Origin: Neolewinella persica DSM 23188 | Lineage (GTDB): Bacteria; Bacteroidota; Bacteroidia; Chitinophagales; Saprospiraceae | Direction: 5' to 3' | Length of the DNA stretch: 64,000 bases | NCBI RefSeq assembly: GCF_000373105.1 | Contig: NZ_KB890442.1 | Span: 716-64,715, forward strand | Notes under the pieces: generated by a model | Told to the model about the DNA's origin: nothing | What the model saw: the letters and a program-made list of their open reading frames with translations, nothing else | Databases searched by the model: none | In this document: in pieces, positions 50,865-58,957 of the stretch | Layout: each line of letters starts with the position of its first letter | Numbering within the stretch: the first letter of the stretch is position 1 | Position numbers and translations under genes: made by a program

Positions 50865-51719
50865 ATGCAACTATCGTCATTTGAACGAAAAAAAGCGTGG
50901 GGAACGATAACTATATTTCTGATCATCGTTTCGATAATAAGCGCATTGGTTCATTATGCAATTGTGAAACTATACCCTTCCAGATTATACATTGGTGGTC
51001 TTATGTGGTGCCCGGCTGTGGCAGCGATTATCACGTTGAAAATCAGGGGTAAATCTATTTCTTCAATTGACTGGGGGTGGGGTGATTGGAAGTATATTAG
51101 GTTATCTTACGCTATTCCGGTGCTATATGTTTTTGTTACTTATTTTTTAATATGGATAGCAGGCTATGGCGATTTAGTTGATGGTGAAAAAGTGTTGGTC
51201 TGGGCCAATGAAATTGGATTAGTCGGAATTGGAACTTTAGACCCCGTTCCTGCAGTGATTATAGGTGTATTTCTATTGGGGACGGTTGGGGTAATACGTG
51301 CTATGGCAACAACCTTGGGGGAAGAAATTGGCTGGCGAGGATTTTTCATTCATAAATTAAGGGAGGTGTTGCCCTTTACGGGAACTGCTGCTTTTAGTGG
51401 AGTAGTTTGGGCTGCGTGGCATTGGCCGTTAATTGTTTATTATGGGGATAATATCGCCTTAGAGTTCGCTACCTTTTTTGTAGTGATAATATCCATGTCA
51501 TTTATCATGGCATATTACGCCTTTAAGGCCAGGAGCCTGTGGCCCGCAGTGGTTTTTCATGCAGTAAGTAATGTGTATATTCAAAAAATATTTCCTCCGT
51601 TAACCACAAGTGTTGATGGAGCAGACCATTGGCATGGTGAGTACGGTATTATGTTCGCAGCTGTAACTTTTGTCTTTGGTGTTTACTTTTGGAGGAAAGC
51701 TGTAAGAGAAGGATTGTAA
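50865..51719 (+). CDS. CPBP-family intramembrane metalloprotease (Abi-like)
   Basis: This 284-aa membrane protein of the CAAX protease/bacteriocin-processing family has about seven spans. Catalytic-site motifs are intact: TTLGEEIGWRGFFIH (EExxxR), GVVWAAWHWPLIVYY (FxxxH type) and VVFHAVSNVYIQ (HxxxN/D type). Such proteases may process lipidated peptides or act in immunity against peptides; the substrate is unknown. The gene is clearly more AT-rich than its neighbours and prefers A/T-ending codons, so it may have been acquired. A 17-bp palindrome TAAACGAT-G-ATCGTTTA follows at 51731-51747. Confidence 0.85.
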   Translation: MQLSSFERKKAWGTITIFLIIVSIISALVHYAIVKLYPSRLYIGGLMWCPAVAAIITLKIRGKSISSIDWGWGDWKYIRLSYAIPVLYVFVTYFLIWIAGYGDLVDGEKVLVWANEIGLVGIGTLDPVPAVIIGVFLLGTVGVIRAMATTLGEEIGWRGFFIHKLREVLPFTGTAAFSGVVWAAWHWPLIVYYGDNIALEFATFFVVIISMSFIMAYYAFKARSLWPAVVFHAVSNVYIQKIFPPLTTSVDGADHWHGEYGIMFAAVTFVFGVYFWRKAVREGL

Positions 51720-51730
51720 ATGGCCAACAT

Positions 51731-51747
51731 TAAACGATGATCGTTTA
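51731..51747. repeat. 17-bp palindrome after the CPBP gene
   Basis: TAAACGATGATCGTTTA is a perfect 8-1-8 dyad, 12 bp after the stop. There is no T-run; it may be an mRNA 3' hairpin. Confidence 0.5.
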
Positions 51748-51848
51748 GGGACTTCCGAGGACAAGTACACGTATATGACAATACTTAGTGGAGATTGTTA
51801 ACTTCACTAGCTTCCTGAAACTATGAGGTGCGCTTACAGTTATTCTTT

Positions 51849-54683
51849 TCACCGCCGGACCACCACCTTGTAAGAATCCATCCGCTGTCCGTCAGCAACG
51901 GAAAGGAGGTAAAGCCCTTCCGGAAGCCCACCAGCATTAATCTCCAACGTAGTACCATTCCTGACTAGGATCGCCTCCCGCACCGACCGTCCATCCGCGG
52001 TCATCAACCGAAATTGAAGATCACCATCGTAAGCCTGCTCCAGACGAACGTTTAATAGACCCCGAACCGGATTAGGAAACAAGGTCAGCTCTGCCCCGGT
52101 CAGCGGAGTAACCCGCGTGCCAGTGGTGCTATTCATGGCATTGAACGTAGGCATCATATCCTGAAACTCCCCCGTTCCGTTCGGGAAACGGCCGTGGGAA
52201 ACGTCAGCTAGCTGATCGGCATAGGTGACACTGTCCACCAGGGCCGTGTCTGCGTCAACCAACAATAGTGTTTCACCTCCTGCAGCCAGCCTGAAGTTGG
52301 CGTGCAGCCCGTCCTGATCCCCGTCTTCGTCGGCCCAAATGATGAGGTAGTCGTTGCCGGCAATGGAAGTGCCGGTAGGGAAGGCCCACTTCGTCGCATT
52401 ACCTGGGTCGTCCGAGAGATGGAAGCCATCTAGGGAAAGGGCGTCAGTCGTGTTATTGTACAGTTCGATCCAGTCGTCAAACTCTCCGTCCTGATCTGCC
52501 TGCGTAACTTCGTTGGAGGCCATGAATTCGTTGACGACGAGATCGCCGGCCAGCGGACTAGTCGGCAGCGTCGGGTCATCCGGATCGGTGATGCCTTCGG
52601 TATTCTCCCCGTTGAAGGTAGGTGACATGTTTTGGAATTCACCCGTGCCATTAGGGAAACGGCCGTGGGAGATATCGTCCTCCTGGTCTACGTAGGTGAT
52701 GCTGTCAACGATGGCCCCATTGGCATCAACCAGCAGGAGGGTTTCTCCGCCGGCAGCCAGCCTGAAATCAGCGTGCAATCCGGCCTGGTCCAGGTCGCCA
52801 TCAGCCCAAATGATGAGGAAACCATTACCGCCAATGGCACTGCCGTCGGGGAAGGTCCACTTAGTCAGGTCGTCGGCATCGTCGGTGAGGTGGAAACCAT
52901 TCAGGGAAATGCTTTCGCCGGTGTTGTTGTACAGCTCGATCCAGTCGTCAAATTCACCGTCCTGGTCCGCCTGTGTAGTATCGTTGGAGGCCATGAATTC
53001 ATTGATCACCAGATCGCCCGCCAGGGCGCTGGCGTTGTCGACCCGGTAGAGGAATACATCGTGTTCGGCACCTTTGGGTTCGTAGGTTACGGTCGCGGCA
53101 GCATTAGCCGTAATTGCTTCAATGTAGTATCGTCCGTAGGTGCCGGAGGTCAGCGGAGGAATGGTTCCGCCATATTGTCCGTCAGCTGCAGCCCCGTCAT
53201 TGTGCTGGCCGTCATCGAACATCTCTGTTTTATCGAACGGCCCGGTTAGCCCCACGCCGTAGTGGAGCCAAACCGATGCAATGTTAACCGCCCCGTCGAC
53301 GTGAGCCACCACGTCTACTTCATTGGTTGTCGTCGGAGTTTGCCACTGGATACCCTCTACAGCATAGGATACGTTCTCCACCGTCAGCGAACCCATATTA
53401 CGCAGTTCCGGAGCGTTCATGATCGCGCTTCTTCGGGTTATTACCGCTTGCTTCAGCCCTCCAATCGCTGCCCGGAATTGAGCGTAGGTATAGAATTTTT
53501 TGGGGTCTTCGTCCACCATGTTGTCGATCAAGTCTGTCCATGCGTCAATCTTGGGATCTATATAGCCCGGCGTGAAATAATCGTTGAGGATAACCCTGAC
53601 GTGCGCCAGGTAGCGCTGACGAATGGAAGGCACGGCCAACATCCGGTTCAGCAATGAGAAATTTGGATCGTTCTCATGGTAGAAGAGGTTCCAACTTATG
53701 GCCCTGGTCCCCAACACACTATTACCATCATATTCCATGGGTACAATCCTGCCGGTCTCTGCTTCGTAGTACACAAAATAGTCGCTACCGCCTTTGTTGA
53801 TGTAACTGTCGTCATCACCAAAAACGATTTCGTGGGCTAAAAACCAACAGGTTTTGTCAATGTCCATCACCTTAGCAAGCTCCTGCTCTAAAGTCACCAA
53901 AGGCTCGTTATTGAGTACATCACACGCTTCAATTAAGCTGGCCCAGGGATCGGCTTGTTCTGTTCGTTTGAGGATATAATCCTGGTTGTAGTCAGAGCTG
54001 TCCGGGCCATTATAGTTCAGGGACGATCTCCCGACGCCAAACCTCCCACTTCCGGGGCCACCCTGGCCAATTCTTTCTGCGCGCCAGATGGTGCCATCAT
54101 TGCTCAGGTACCACTCTTTGATGTAATCCGAGTCGAATTGCTGGATACTTTGATACGGGCCCCAGTTCACGCCATTGATCTCCAGACCGACGTAATTCGC
54201 TTTCAAACTCATGTAATAGTTGTGCCCGATGTTATTGTAGAGCACTTCCTTCATGGAAGTATTGTCCTCCCAGCCACAGTTCAGGTTGAAGGTGTTGTAA
54301 CCATCAACGTCCTGGCCGTCAATGAGGTAATCAAGGGTGATGTTGAATGACTTCTTTTCGGAGTTGTTCCGCCGGTAGGACGTTTGGCCTTTAAAGCGTA
54401 CGCCCACGCTGTCGTACCTGACGCCGTCTATCCAGCAGGTTGCCAGCAGGTCGGTACCCGATTCGTAGTTGTTTTCAAGCAGCGTCCAATAGTTCTGCTG
54501 GTTAAATTGAAGCTTGACCTCATGTACTTCGTTCTGGCTGTAGAATCCTGTTTCATTCTCACCACCGGCCATTAGCATTCGCCCGTCAGGCGAAATGGAC
54601 CAGGACTCAGGCAGCTCCTGAGCGATTGACGGAAGGGTAAAAAGAATGGCGAGTGTGGAAAATAGGAAGTAGTATCTTGACAT
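51849..54683 (-). CDS. Secreted CotH-kinase/LTD protein with type IX sorting domain
   Basis: A signal peptide (MSRYYFLFSTLAILFTLPSIAQ) is followed by a CotH-like domain over about residues 45-440, with VGVRFKGQTSYRRNNSEKKSFNIT, NLNCGWEDNTSMKEVLYNNI and VFGDDDSYINKGGSDYFVYYE, VPMEYDGNSVLG. CotH proteins are secreted protein kinases in spore formers; here the target is unknown. Two lamin-tail domains follow (about 560-700 and 715-855), each with INEFMASN/VNEFMASN and DDWIELYNNT. The last 75 residues (LTLFPNPVRGLLNVRLE to SYKVVVRR) are a type A sorting domain for the type IX secretion system, so the protein is exported and attached to the cell surface or released. A second Met precedes the signal by one codon. 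Confidence 0.88.
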   Translation of the reverse strand: MSRYYFLFSTLAILFTLPSIAQELPESWSISPDGRMLMAGGENETGFYSQNEVHEVKLQFNQQNYWTLLENNYESGTDLLATCWIDGVRYDSVGVRFKGQTSYRRNNSEKKSFNITLDYLIDGQDVDGYNTFNLNCGWEDNTSMKEVLYNNIGHNYYMSLKANYVGLEINGVNWGPYQSIQQFDSDYIKEWYLSNDGTIWRAERIGQGGPGSGRFGVGRSSLNYNGPDSSDYNQDYILKRTEQADPWASLIEACDVLNNEPLVTLEQELAKVMDIDKTCWFLAHEIVFGDDDSYINKGGSDYFVYYEAETGRIVPMEYDGNSVLGTRAISWNLFYHENDPNFSLLNRMLAVPSIRQRYLAHVRVILNDYFTPGYIDPKIDAWTDLIDNMVDEDPKKFYTYAQFRAAIGGLKQAVITRRSAIMNAPELRNMGSLTVENVSYAVEGIQWQTPTTTNEVDVVAHVDGAVNIASVWLHYGVGLTGPFDKTEMFDDGQHNDGAAADGQYGGTIPPLTSGTYGRYYIEAITANAAATVTYEPKGAEHDVFLYRVDNASALAGDLVINEFMASNDTTQADQDGEFDDWIELYNNTGESISLNGFHLTDDADDLTKWTFPDGSAIGGNGFLIIWADGDLDQAGLHADFRLAAGGETLLLVDANGAIVDSITYVDQEDDISHGRFPNGTGEFQNMSPTFNGENTEGITDPDDPTLPTSPLAGDLVVNEFMASNEVTQADQDGEFDDWIELYNNTTDALSLDGFHLSDDPGNATKWAFPTGTSIAGNDYLIIWADEDGDQDGLHANFRLAAGGETLLLVDADTALVDSVTYADQLADVSHGRFPNGTGEFQDMMPTFNAMNSTTGTRVTPLTGAELTLFPNPVRGLLNVRLEQAYDGDLQFRLMTADGRSVREAILVRNGTTLEINAGGLPEGLYLLSVADGQRMDSYKVVVRR
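52138..53023 (-). repeat. Direct repeat coding for the two lamin-tail domains
   Basis: 52138-52552 and 52609-53023 are similar copies of about 415 bp at an offset of 471 bp (157 codons). Stretches such as GGGAAACGGCCGTGGGA and the CATGAATTC region are shared, so the two domains come from an in-frame duplication. Confidence 0.8.
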
Positions 54684-54794
54684 CATGATAGCTTGACGGG
54701 TAATATCGCGGATGGTTTAATGCATAGTACGGACTTTTTACTTGATTACACGGCCTTTCAAGCTATAGTGTACTGGTGCATACCAGAATAATCT

Positions 54795-54812
54795 GGCGCG
54801 GACGCAGGTGCA
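54795..54812 (+). repeat. GC-rich dispersed repeat, copy 18 (left of a pair)
   Basis: GGCGCGGACGCAGGTGCA, inverted to copy 19 with 40 bp between. Confidence 0.85.
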
Positions 54813-54852
54813 AAGAAGGGTGGAAGGGTACATTGCTTCTCTTACCTCTTCA

Positions 54853-54870
54853 TTGCACCTGCGGCCCCGC
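54853..54870 (-). repeat. GC-rich dispersed repeat, copy 19 (right of a pair)
   Basis: TTGCACCTGCGGCCCCGC; with copy 18 a hairpin can form between the CotH gene and the end of the regulator gene. Confidence 0.85.
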
Positions 54871-54910
54871 ATAATGAGCACCAGCGCCACCGAAAATATT
54901 CGGACATTCC

Positions 54911-55963
54911 TTACACCAATAATCCCCGCAGCCCCACTACGTCCTTAACCATAATGGTCTTTCCTTCGGTAGTCAACAGCCCTTCCCGCTTAAAATCGCT
55001 CAAAGCACGTATGACGCTTTCTTTGGTCGAACCCACCATCTGTGCCAACTCATCTCGCGATAGCTCCAGGGGTTTACTCTCATACTTCTCGTGCAGGTCA
55101 CAAACGACCAGCGCGGTACGGCGCCGGACACTGTCGTAGGCCTGGTGGACCAGGCGTTCACTATGCTCCACTAACCTGCCTGCGAGAAGCCGCATCAATG
55201 CCTCGGTTACCGACCGATCGGTATTGATCAGGTCCATAAGGGTTTTGGAGGGAAGCATTTGGCAACTGACCTCCGTAATGGCCTTCGCGGTATAGTGGAA
55301 CGGAGCCCGTTCCAGCACGGTTGGAATGCCGAATATTTCACCTGGCCCCAATTCCGCAATAACATAATCCCTGCCGTATTCGTGGGACCTGCTCAGGTGT
55401 ACGTTGCCGCTGTTCACCCGGTAAATGAAGTGTGGGAACTCTCCCTCTCTTACGATGGACTGGCCATGCGGCACTGTCCGCTCTCTGCCGGAATCTGAAA
55501 AGGCTTTAGCCAATGCCGCCGCACCTCCATCCGGGTCACTGAGGTGTACTTGTTTTTCGGATGTAGAGGAGCCAGCCCCACTGCGTAAGGCTGCTTTTTT
55601 TAATCTGGTACGGATGACCTGCAATAACTCATCCTTATAAAAGGGTTTGGTGATATAATCATCAGCACCGAGGTTCATGCCCCGCCTGATGTCTTCAGTC
55701 TCGGTCTTTGCCGTGATGAAAATAAAGGGTATGCCGGCAGTCCTTTCGTTTTCAGAAAGCAAATTAAGCACACCGAAGCCATCCAGTTCGGGCATCATGA
55801 TGTCGCACAAGATCATGTCCGGTGGATCTTGGATACAGGCTTTTACGCCTTCCAGTCCGTTTTCGGCAGTGGTAGCGTGATAGCCGAAAAGTTCAAGAAT
55901 TTCCGCCAGGTTCTCTCTGACTTCTTCATTGTCTTCAATGATGAGCAATCGTTGCTTATCCAT
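54911..55963 (-). CDS. Response regulator with receiver and CRP/FNR-type output (FixJ/FixK-like hybrid)
   Basis: Residues 1-125 are a CheY-like receiver (LLIIEDNEE, D54 in ILCDIMMPELDGFG, FITAKT, TKPF). Residues 155-265 are a cyclic-nucleotide-type sensor fold (GQSIVREGEFPHFIYRVNSG, GEIFGIPTVL), and 275-345 a CRP-type helix-turn-helix (LSRDELAQMVGSTKESVIRALSDFKREGLL). So a phosphorylation domain is joined straight to an FNR/FixK-like DNA-binding part. No four-cysteine FeS motif is present, so oxygen is not sensed here. It lies 5 bp after the FixL-like kinase on the same strand, and the cbb3 oxidase genes lie nearby. Its likely targets are FNR-box promoters. Confidence 0.9.
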   Translation of the reverse strand: MDKQRLLIIEDNEEVRENLAEILELFGYHATTAENGLEGVKACIQDPPDMILCDIMMPELDGFGVLNLLSENERTAGIPFIFITAKTETEDIRRGMNLGADDYITKPFYKDELLQVIRTRLKKAALRSGAGSSTSEKQVHLSDPDGGAAALAKAFSDSGRERTVPHGQSIVREGEFPHFIYRVNSGNVHLSRSHEYGRDYVIAELGPGEIFGIPTVLERAPFHYTAKAITEVSCQMLPSKTLMDLINTDRSVTEALMRLLAGRLVEHSERLVHQAYDSVRRRTALVVCDLHEKYESKPLELSRDELAQMVGSTKESVIRALSDFKREGLLTTEGKTIMVKDVVGLRGLLV

Positions 55964-55968
55964 GTATT

Positions 55969-57171
55969 TTAGTTAGGTTGGTTTGCAGGTAAAACAATGG
56001 TGAATTCGGAGCCTTTCCCCATTTCGCTGGAAAAGTCAATGTGCCCGTCAAGGATGTTTACGTAATGGGACACAATGTTTAGGCCAAGTCCCGTTCCCTT
56101 AATGTTTTCCACGTTTCTGGCCCGGAAAAAACGGTCGAATAAATGTGGGTGGTCTTCTAACGGGATGCCAATGCCCTGGTCAATTACACTGATCTTGCAT
56201 TCATCCTTACTCACCCAGCTTTTAATCGTAATGTCCATTCCTTCGGGTGAATATTTCGCTGCGTTGGAGATGAGGTTAACCAGAATGTGGCGGAGGAGCT
56301 TTGGATCACTAATGATTCTGAGTGGTTCTTCAGGGTGGTCAATAATAACCTGCTGACCAGTTTTCATTTGCCCTTCACTGCTCTCAACGCTGGTAGAAAT
56401 GAGTGCCCGAAGGTCAACCAGGCGTTTTCTGACACCTACTTTACCTTGTTCCAGCTGGGAAAGAGAAAGGAAATCATTAAGTACCTCCGTAAGCTGATTA
56501 ACCGCATCTTTAATTCTGTTGATGTGCCGCTCTCTCTTAGGTTGTTGTTCTTCCGTCTCATACAACTCGATAAGTTCGGCGGAACTAAGTACCGTGCTTA
56601 AGGGCGTTTTAAATTCATGGCTGGCCATGCTCAGGAACCGACTTTTTAACTCGTTCAGTTCCCGTTCTTTTCCAAGCGCATGTTTTAGTTCAATTTCTCT
56701 TTCCTCAAGAGCGGCAGTCCGTTGTCTTACTTTGTTCTCAAGCTCTTCGTTGAGCTGTTCCACGCGCCTTTGGGCTTCGTGAAATTGAGAGACATCGTGC
56801 AGGATACCCGTGTAAATAACTTTGTCTTCCAGCTTGACTTCACTTACGGCAAGTCGTATGGGGAATTCTTTGCCATCTTTACGGCGGCCCATTACTTCTC
56901 TGCCAATGCCGATGATGTGGGGTTTCTGGGTGGTATGATAACGGTCCAGGTACTCATCATGGTGTTTGCGGTCATGCGCTGCCATCAGCATATTAATCTT
57001 CTGGCCTATCACTTCTTCAGCTTTGTATCCGAATAACTCACAGGCTGCCCGGTTGAGGTTTTCAACAACACCGTCGGTGCCAATGGTAATAATACCATCC
57101 GTAGCCATCTCGAACAGGGCCCGCAATCTGCGGGAATCTTCCTGACTCATGACCTGATTTTTATCGTCCAT
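55969..57171 (-). CDS. FixL-like PAS sensor histidine kinase
   Basis: The cytosolic 400-aa kinase has one PAS domain (about 15-130), a coiled coil (135-175), a HisKA domain with FLSMASHEFKTPLST (H185) and an ATPase domain (NLISNAAKYS, DQGIGIP, GTGLGLNI). The PAS F-helix region HHDEYLDRYHTTQKPHIIG, then IGREVMGRRKDGKEFP resembles the heme-binding PAS of rhizobial FixL. H71 aligns with the heme ligand (His200 of the Bradyrhizobium protein) and R91 with the Arg that senses bound O2. Heme binding is inferred from this alignment. There is no membrane span. It pairs with the receiver-CRP gene 5 bp downstream. Confidence 0.82.
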   Translation of the reverse strand: MDDKNQVMSQEDSRRLRALFEMATDGIITIGTDGVVENLNRAACELFGYKAEEVIGQKINMLMAAHDRKHHDEYLDRYHTTQKPHIIGIGREVMGRRKDGKEFPIRLAVSEVKLEDKVIYTGILHDVSQFHEAQRRVEQLNEELENKVRQRTAALEEREIELKHALGKERELNELKSRFLSMASHEFKTPLSTVLSSAELIELYETEEQQPKRERHINRIKDAVNQLTEVLNDFLSLSQLEQGKVGVRKRLVDLRALISTSVESSEGQMKTGQQVIIDHPEEPLRIISDPKLLRHILVNLISNAAKYSPEGMDITIKSWVSKDECKISVIDQGIGIPLEDHPHLFDRFFRARNVENIKGTGLGLNIVSHYVNILDGHIDFSSEMGKGSEFTIVLPANQPN

Positions 57172-57216
57172 TATCTTTTGCTACTTGTGATAAGTCCTAA
57201 AGATAGTTGACCAGTA

Positions 57217-57248
57217 ATAAAAAGTGCCTCCGGAGAAGCCGGAGGCAC
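57217..57248 (-). terminator. Rho-independent terminator between the small gene and the kinase
   Basis: GTGCCTCCGG-AGAAG-CCGGAGGCAC is a perfect 10-bp stem; on the minus strand it is followed by TTTTTATT. It ends the transcript of the small membrane gene, so the kinase must have its own promoter in the next 45 bp. Confidence 0.85.
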
Positions 57249-57275
57249 GTAAGTAAACCCCTTAGATGACCGAAG

Positions 57276-57497
57276 CTATGCGGCCTTTTTTTCTACTGCC
57301 TTCTTCTTTTGCATTGTCATTATCGTCGTCTCCTTTTCCTCCGGTAAAAAACTTACCCCCAGCATGGCGCTGAGAAAAAGAGGTAGTGCCAGGACGGCGA
57401 TTAAAGGCTGTCCGGCAAACATGCCGCCAATAATCAGGGCCATCATCAGGAAGAAACGAATAAGGACTTTGTCGAAAGTAAGGGCGAAGAAGCGCAT
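57276..57497 (-). CDS. Small two-span membrane protein
   Basis: From the ATG at 57497 (MRFFALTFDKVLIRFFLMM) this 73-aa protein has two hydrophobic spans (ALIIGGMFAGQPLIAVLALPLFLSAM in near continuity) and a charged Lys/Glu-rich tail (EEKETT..KKKAVEKKAA). The family is unknown. Its upstream region contains a TGAT-N4-ATCA motif at 57573-57584, as in FNR/FixK boxes, and it ends in a terminator, so it is a single-gene unit placed between the oxygen-sensor pair and the oxidase genes. Confidence 0.6.
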   Translation of the reverse strand: MRFFALTFDKVLIRFFLMMALIIGGMFAGQPLIAVLALPLFLSAMLGVSFLPEEKETTIMTMQKKKAVEKKAA

Positions 57498-57572
57498 GTC
57501 TTTGTGTTTTGTTGTACCACAAATTTCGGACACTAACAGTGGCTTTGGACTGACGAAAATCAGGTTTTCAGA

Positions 57573-57584
57573 TGATATTTATCA
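57573..57584. promoter_or_regulatory. FNR/FixK-like box core (TGAT-N4-ATCA)
   Basis: TGATATTTATCA matches the inner half-sites of the TTGAT-N4-ATCAA consensus; the outer bases are A and T rather than T and A. It lies 76 bp upstream of the small membrane protein start. It is a possible target of the receiver-CRP regulator. Confidence 0.4.
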
Positions 57585-57602
57585 TGTTTTGGCGCGACGG
57601 CA

Positions 57603-57645
57603 AAAGAAAACGCCTCCGGCCTACATAGGGTAGGTCGGAGGCGTT
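57603..57645 (-). terminator. Rho-independent terminator behind the CBS gene
   Basis: AACGCCTCCG..CCTAC and GTAGG..CGGAGGCGTT form a long stem with one G-U pair; the minus strand then runs TTTTCTTTTG. It ends the transcript that comes from the cbb3/CBS side. Confidence 0.75.
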
Positions 57646-57809
57646 GAGACCGATGAGGTCACCGGTGATAAGTGGGGGGCTTGCATTATACCAAAACCGT
57701 AAAAGTTTGGGATACAGTTGACCTTCGGTCAGTAGCGTTTGCAGGCGCTTAGCGCTATGCAATTTTCCAAACCATTTCGTAATGGATAAAGCGTGAACCC
57801 AATCAGCCT

Positions 57810-58214
57810 TTATTTATAATCTCCCAATTTAACCTTCTCCTGGTCCATGAACCGGATCAAATCCAAAGTGGTCAGAATGCCTACTAATTTGGTCCCTTTT
57901 ACCACCGGCAATGCATGAAACCGGTTCAGGGCAAAAACATTGGCTGCAGTGCGTACATCGTCGCCTGGTTCGAGCTTGGCGAGGTGGGTGGTCATCAATT
58001 CTCCGGCGGTGGTTGCTGAAGCATCGTGGTCCAGTGTTTTCAGGAAGTCAGACTGACTGAGAATACCGACGAGGTTACCTACAGGATCAACTACCGGTAA
58101 GTGGTGGATACTGTGGTCCTCCAATAATTTTTTTGCCTCCTTCAGTGGGGTAGAAGACATGATCTGGACCAGCTCAGTGGTCATCAGAGTGGAAATCTTA
58201 GTAAGGGTATTCAT
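57810..58214 (-). CDS. Tandem CBS-domain protein
   Basis: The 134-aa protein is two CBS modules in a row: STLMTTELVQIMSSTPLKEAKKLLEDHSIHHLPVV with GNLVGILSQSDFLK, then AGELMTTHLAKLEPGDDVRTAANVFALNRFHALPVV with LVGILTTLDLIRFM. CBS pairs bind adenosine nucleotides and act as energy sensors, often in low-oxygen or stress regulons. There is no output domain, so it presumably acts on a partner protein. It follows the SafE-like gene by 43 bp on the same strand and likely ends the cbb3-associated transcript, before the terminator at 57645. Confidence 0.9.
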   Translation of the reverse strand: MNTLTKISTLMTTELVQIMSSTPLKEAKKLLEDHSIHHLPVVDPVGNLVGILSQSDFLKTLDHDASATTAGELMTTHLAKLEPGDDVRTAANVFALNRFHALPVVKGTKLVGILTTLDLIRFMDQEKVKLGDYK

Positions 58215-58257
58215 TAGTTGGCTGTTTAATTTTAGTGCAGGATACGAAAAAAATCCA

Positions 58258-58947
58258 CTAGTGGCAAAGTGGCGGAAAGGCCATGTCCTGATAATTGAAA
58301 AAAGCGCCGGGAACGTGTGCGTTCCAACCTCGCCAGATAAGCAGGATGGCGGAGACCAACATAATGGCCGGTGTCCAGCGTTTGAGGGTGTCTGGGCGGA
58401 AAGTCAACATCTTTCTACCTGCATACAGACTCGCACTCAGTAGAGGTAAGGTTCCCATTCCGAAAGCCAGCATGAATGCGGAACCAGAAATCGGGCTGCC
58501 GGTATTTGCGGCTCCAATGACGGCAAGGTATACCAGTCCGCAGGGAACCAATCCGTTGCATGCCCCCAGGGCATATTGAGCGGATAGACCGCGTTTGCCG
58601 ATGAAAGCAGCCATCTTGCTGCGCAAAGAGAATTGAAAACTTGCGTAGGCTGGCCACCTGGCAAGTATTTTTCCAGGATCCCATTGCATAAGGGCGAATA
58701 CAATTAGCAGAATGCCAGAAAGAATGGCCAGTGCACTTTGGGCATTCCAAAGCCGGAGCCCTAATCCTAAACTGCCCAACAAGCCCCCAAGTATCAGGTA
58801 GGTGGTGAGCCTGCCCGCCTGGTAGGTGAATGGTGCGCGCCAACTACTTCCGCTTGTGGAATTCGCAGCCAGCATTAACGGACCACACATTCCTACACAG
58901 TGCAGGCTGCCGAATAGACCAAGCGTAAAAGCTGCGATGAGTTCCAT
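58258..58947 (-). CDS. SafE/CcoI-type sulfite exporter TauE-like membrane protein of the cbb3 cluster
   Basis: The 229-aa inner-membrane protein has six or so spans. It opens FTLGLFGSLHCVGMCGPLML, the H-C-x-G-M-C-G metal-binding signature of the DUF81/TauE-like family that accompanies cbb3 oxidases in many genomes. It further has ALGACNGLVPCGLVYLAV with N-G-x-x-P-C, and GMGTLPLL. These features suggest copper handling for oxidase assembly rather than sulfite export. It follows ccoH by 10 bp on the same strand in the ccoNO-Q-P-G-H run. Confidence 0.82.
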   Translation of the reverse strand: MELIAAFTLGLFGSLHCVGMCGPLMLAANSTSGSSWRAPFTYQAGRLTTYLILGGLLGSLGLGLRLWNAQSALAILSGILLIVFALMQWDPGKILARWPAYASFQFSLRSKMAAFIGKRGLSAQYALGACNGLVPCGLVYLAVIGAANTGSPISGSAFMLAFGMGTLPLLSASLYAGRKMLTFRPDTLKRWTPAIMLVSAILLIWRGWNAHVPGAFFNYQDMAFPPLCH

Positions 58948-58957
58948 GATGATAGGT

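Noticed and set aside
52632-53249. Open frame antisense to the CotH/LTD gene
   Set aside because: It overlaps the conserved lamin-tail repeats and has no family features.
57568-57762. Small frame over the terminator at 57609-57645
   Set aside because: It is coded by a hairpin and has no protein-like pattern.
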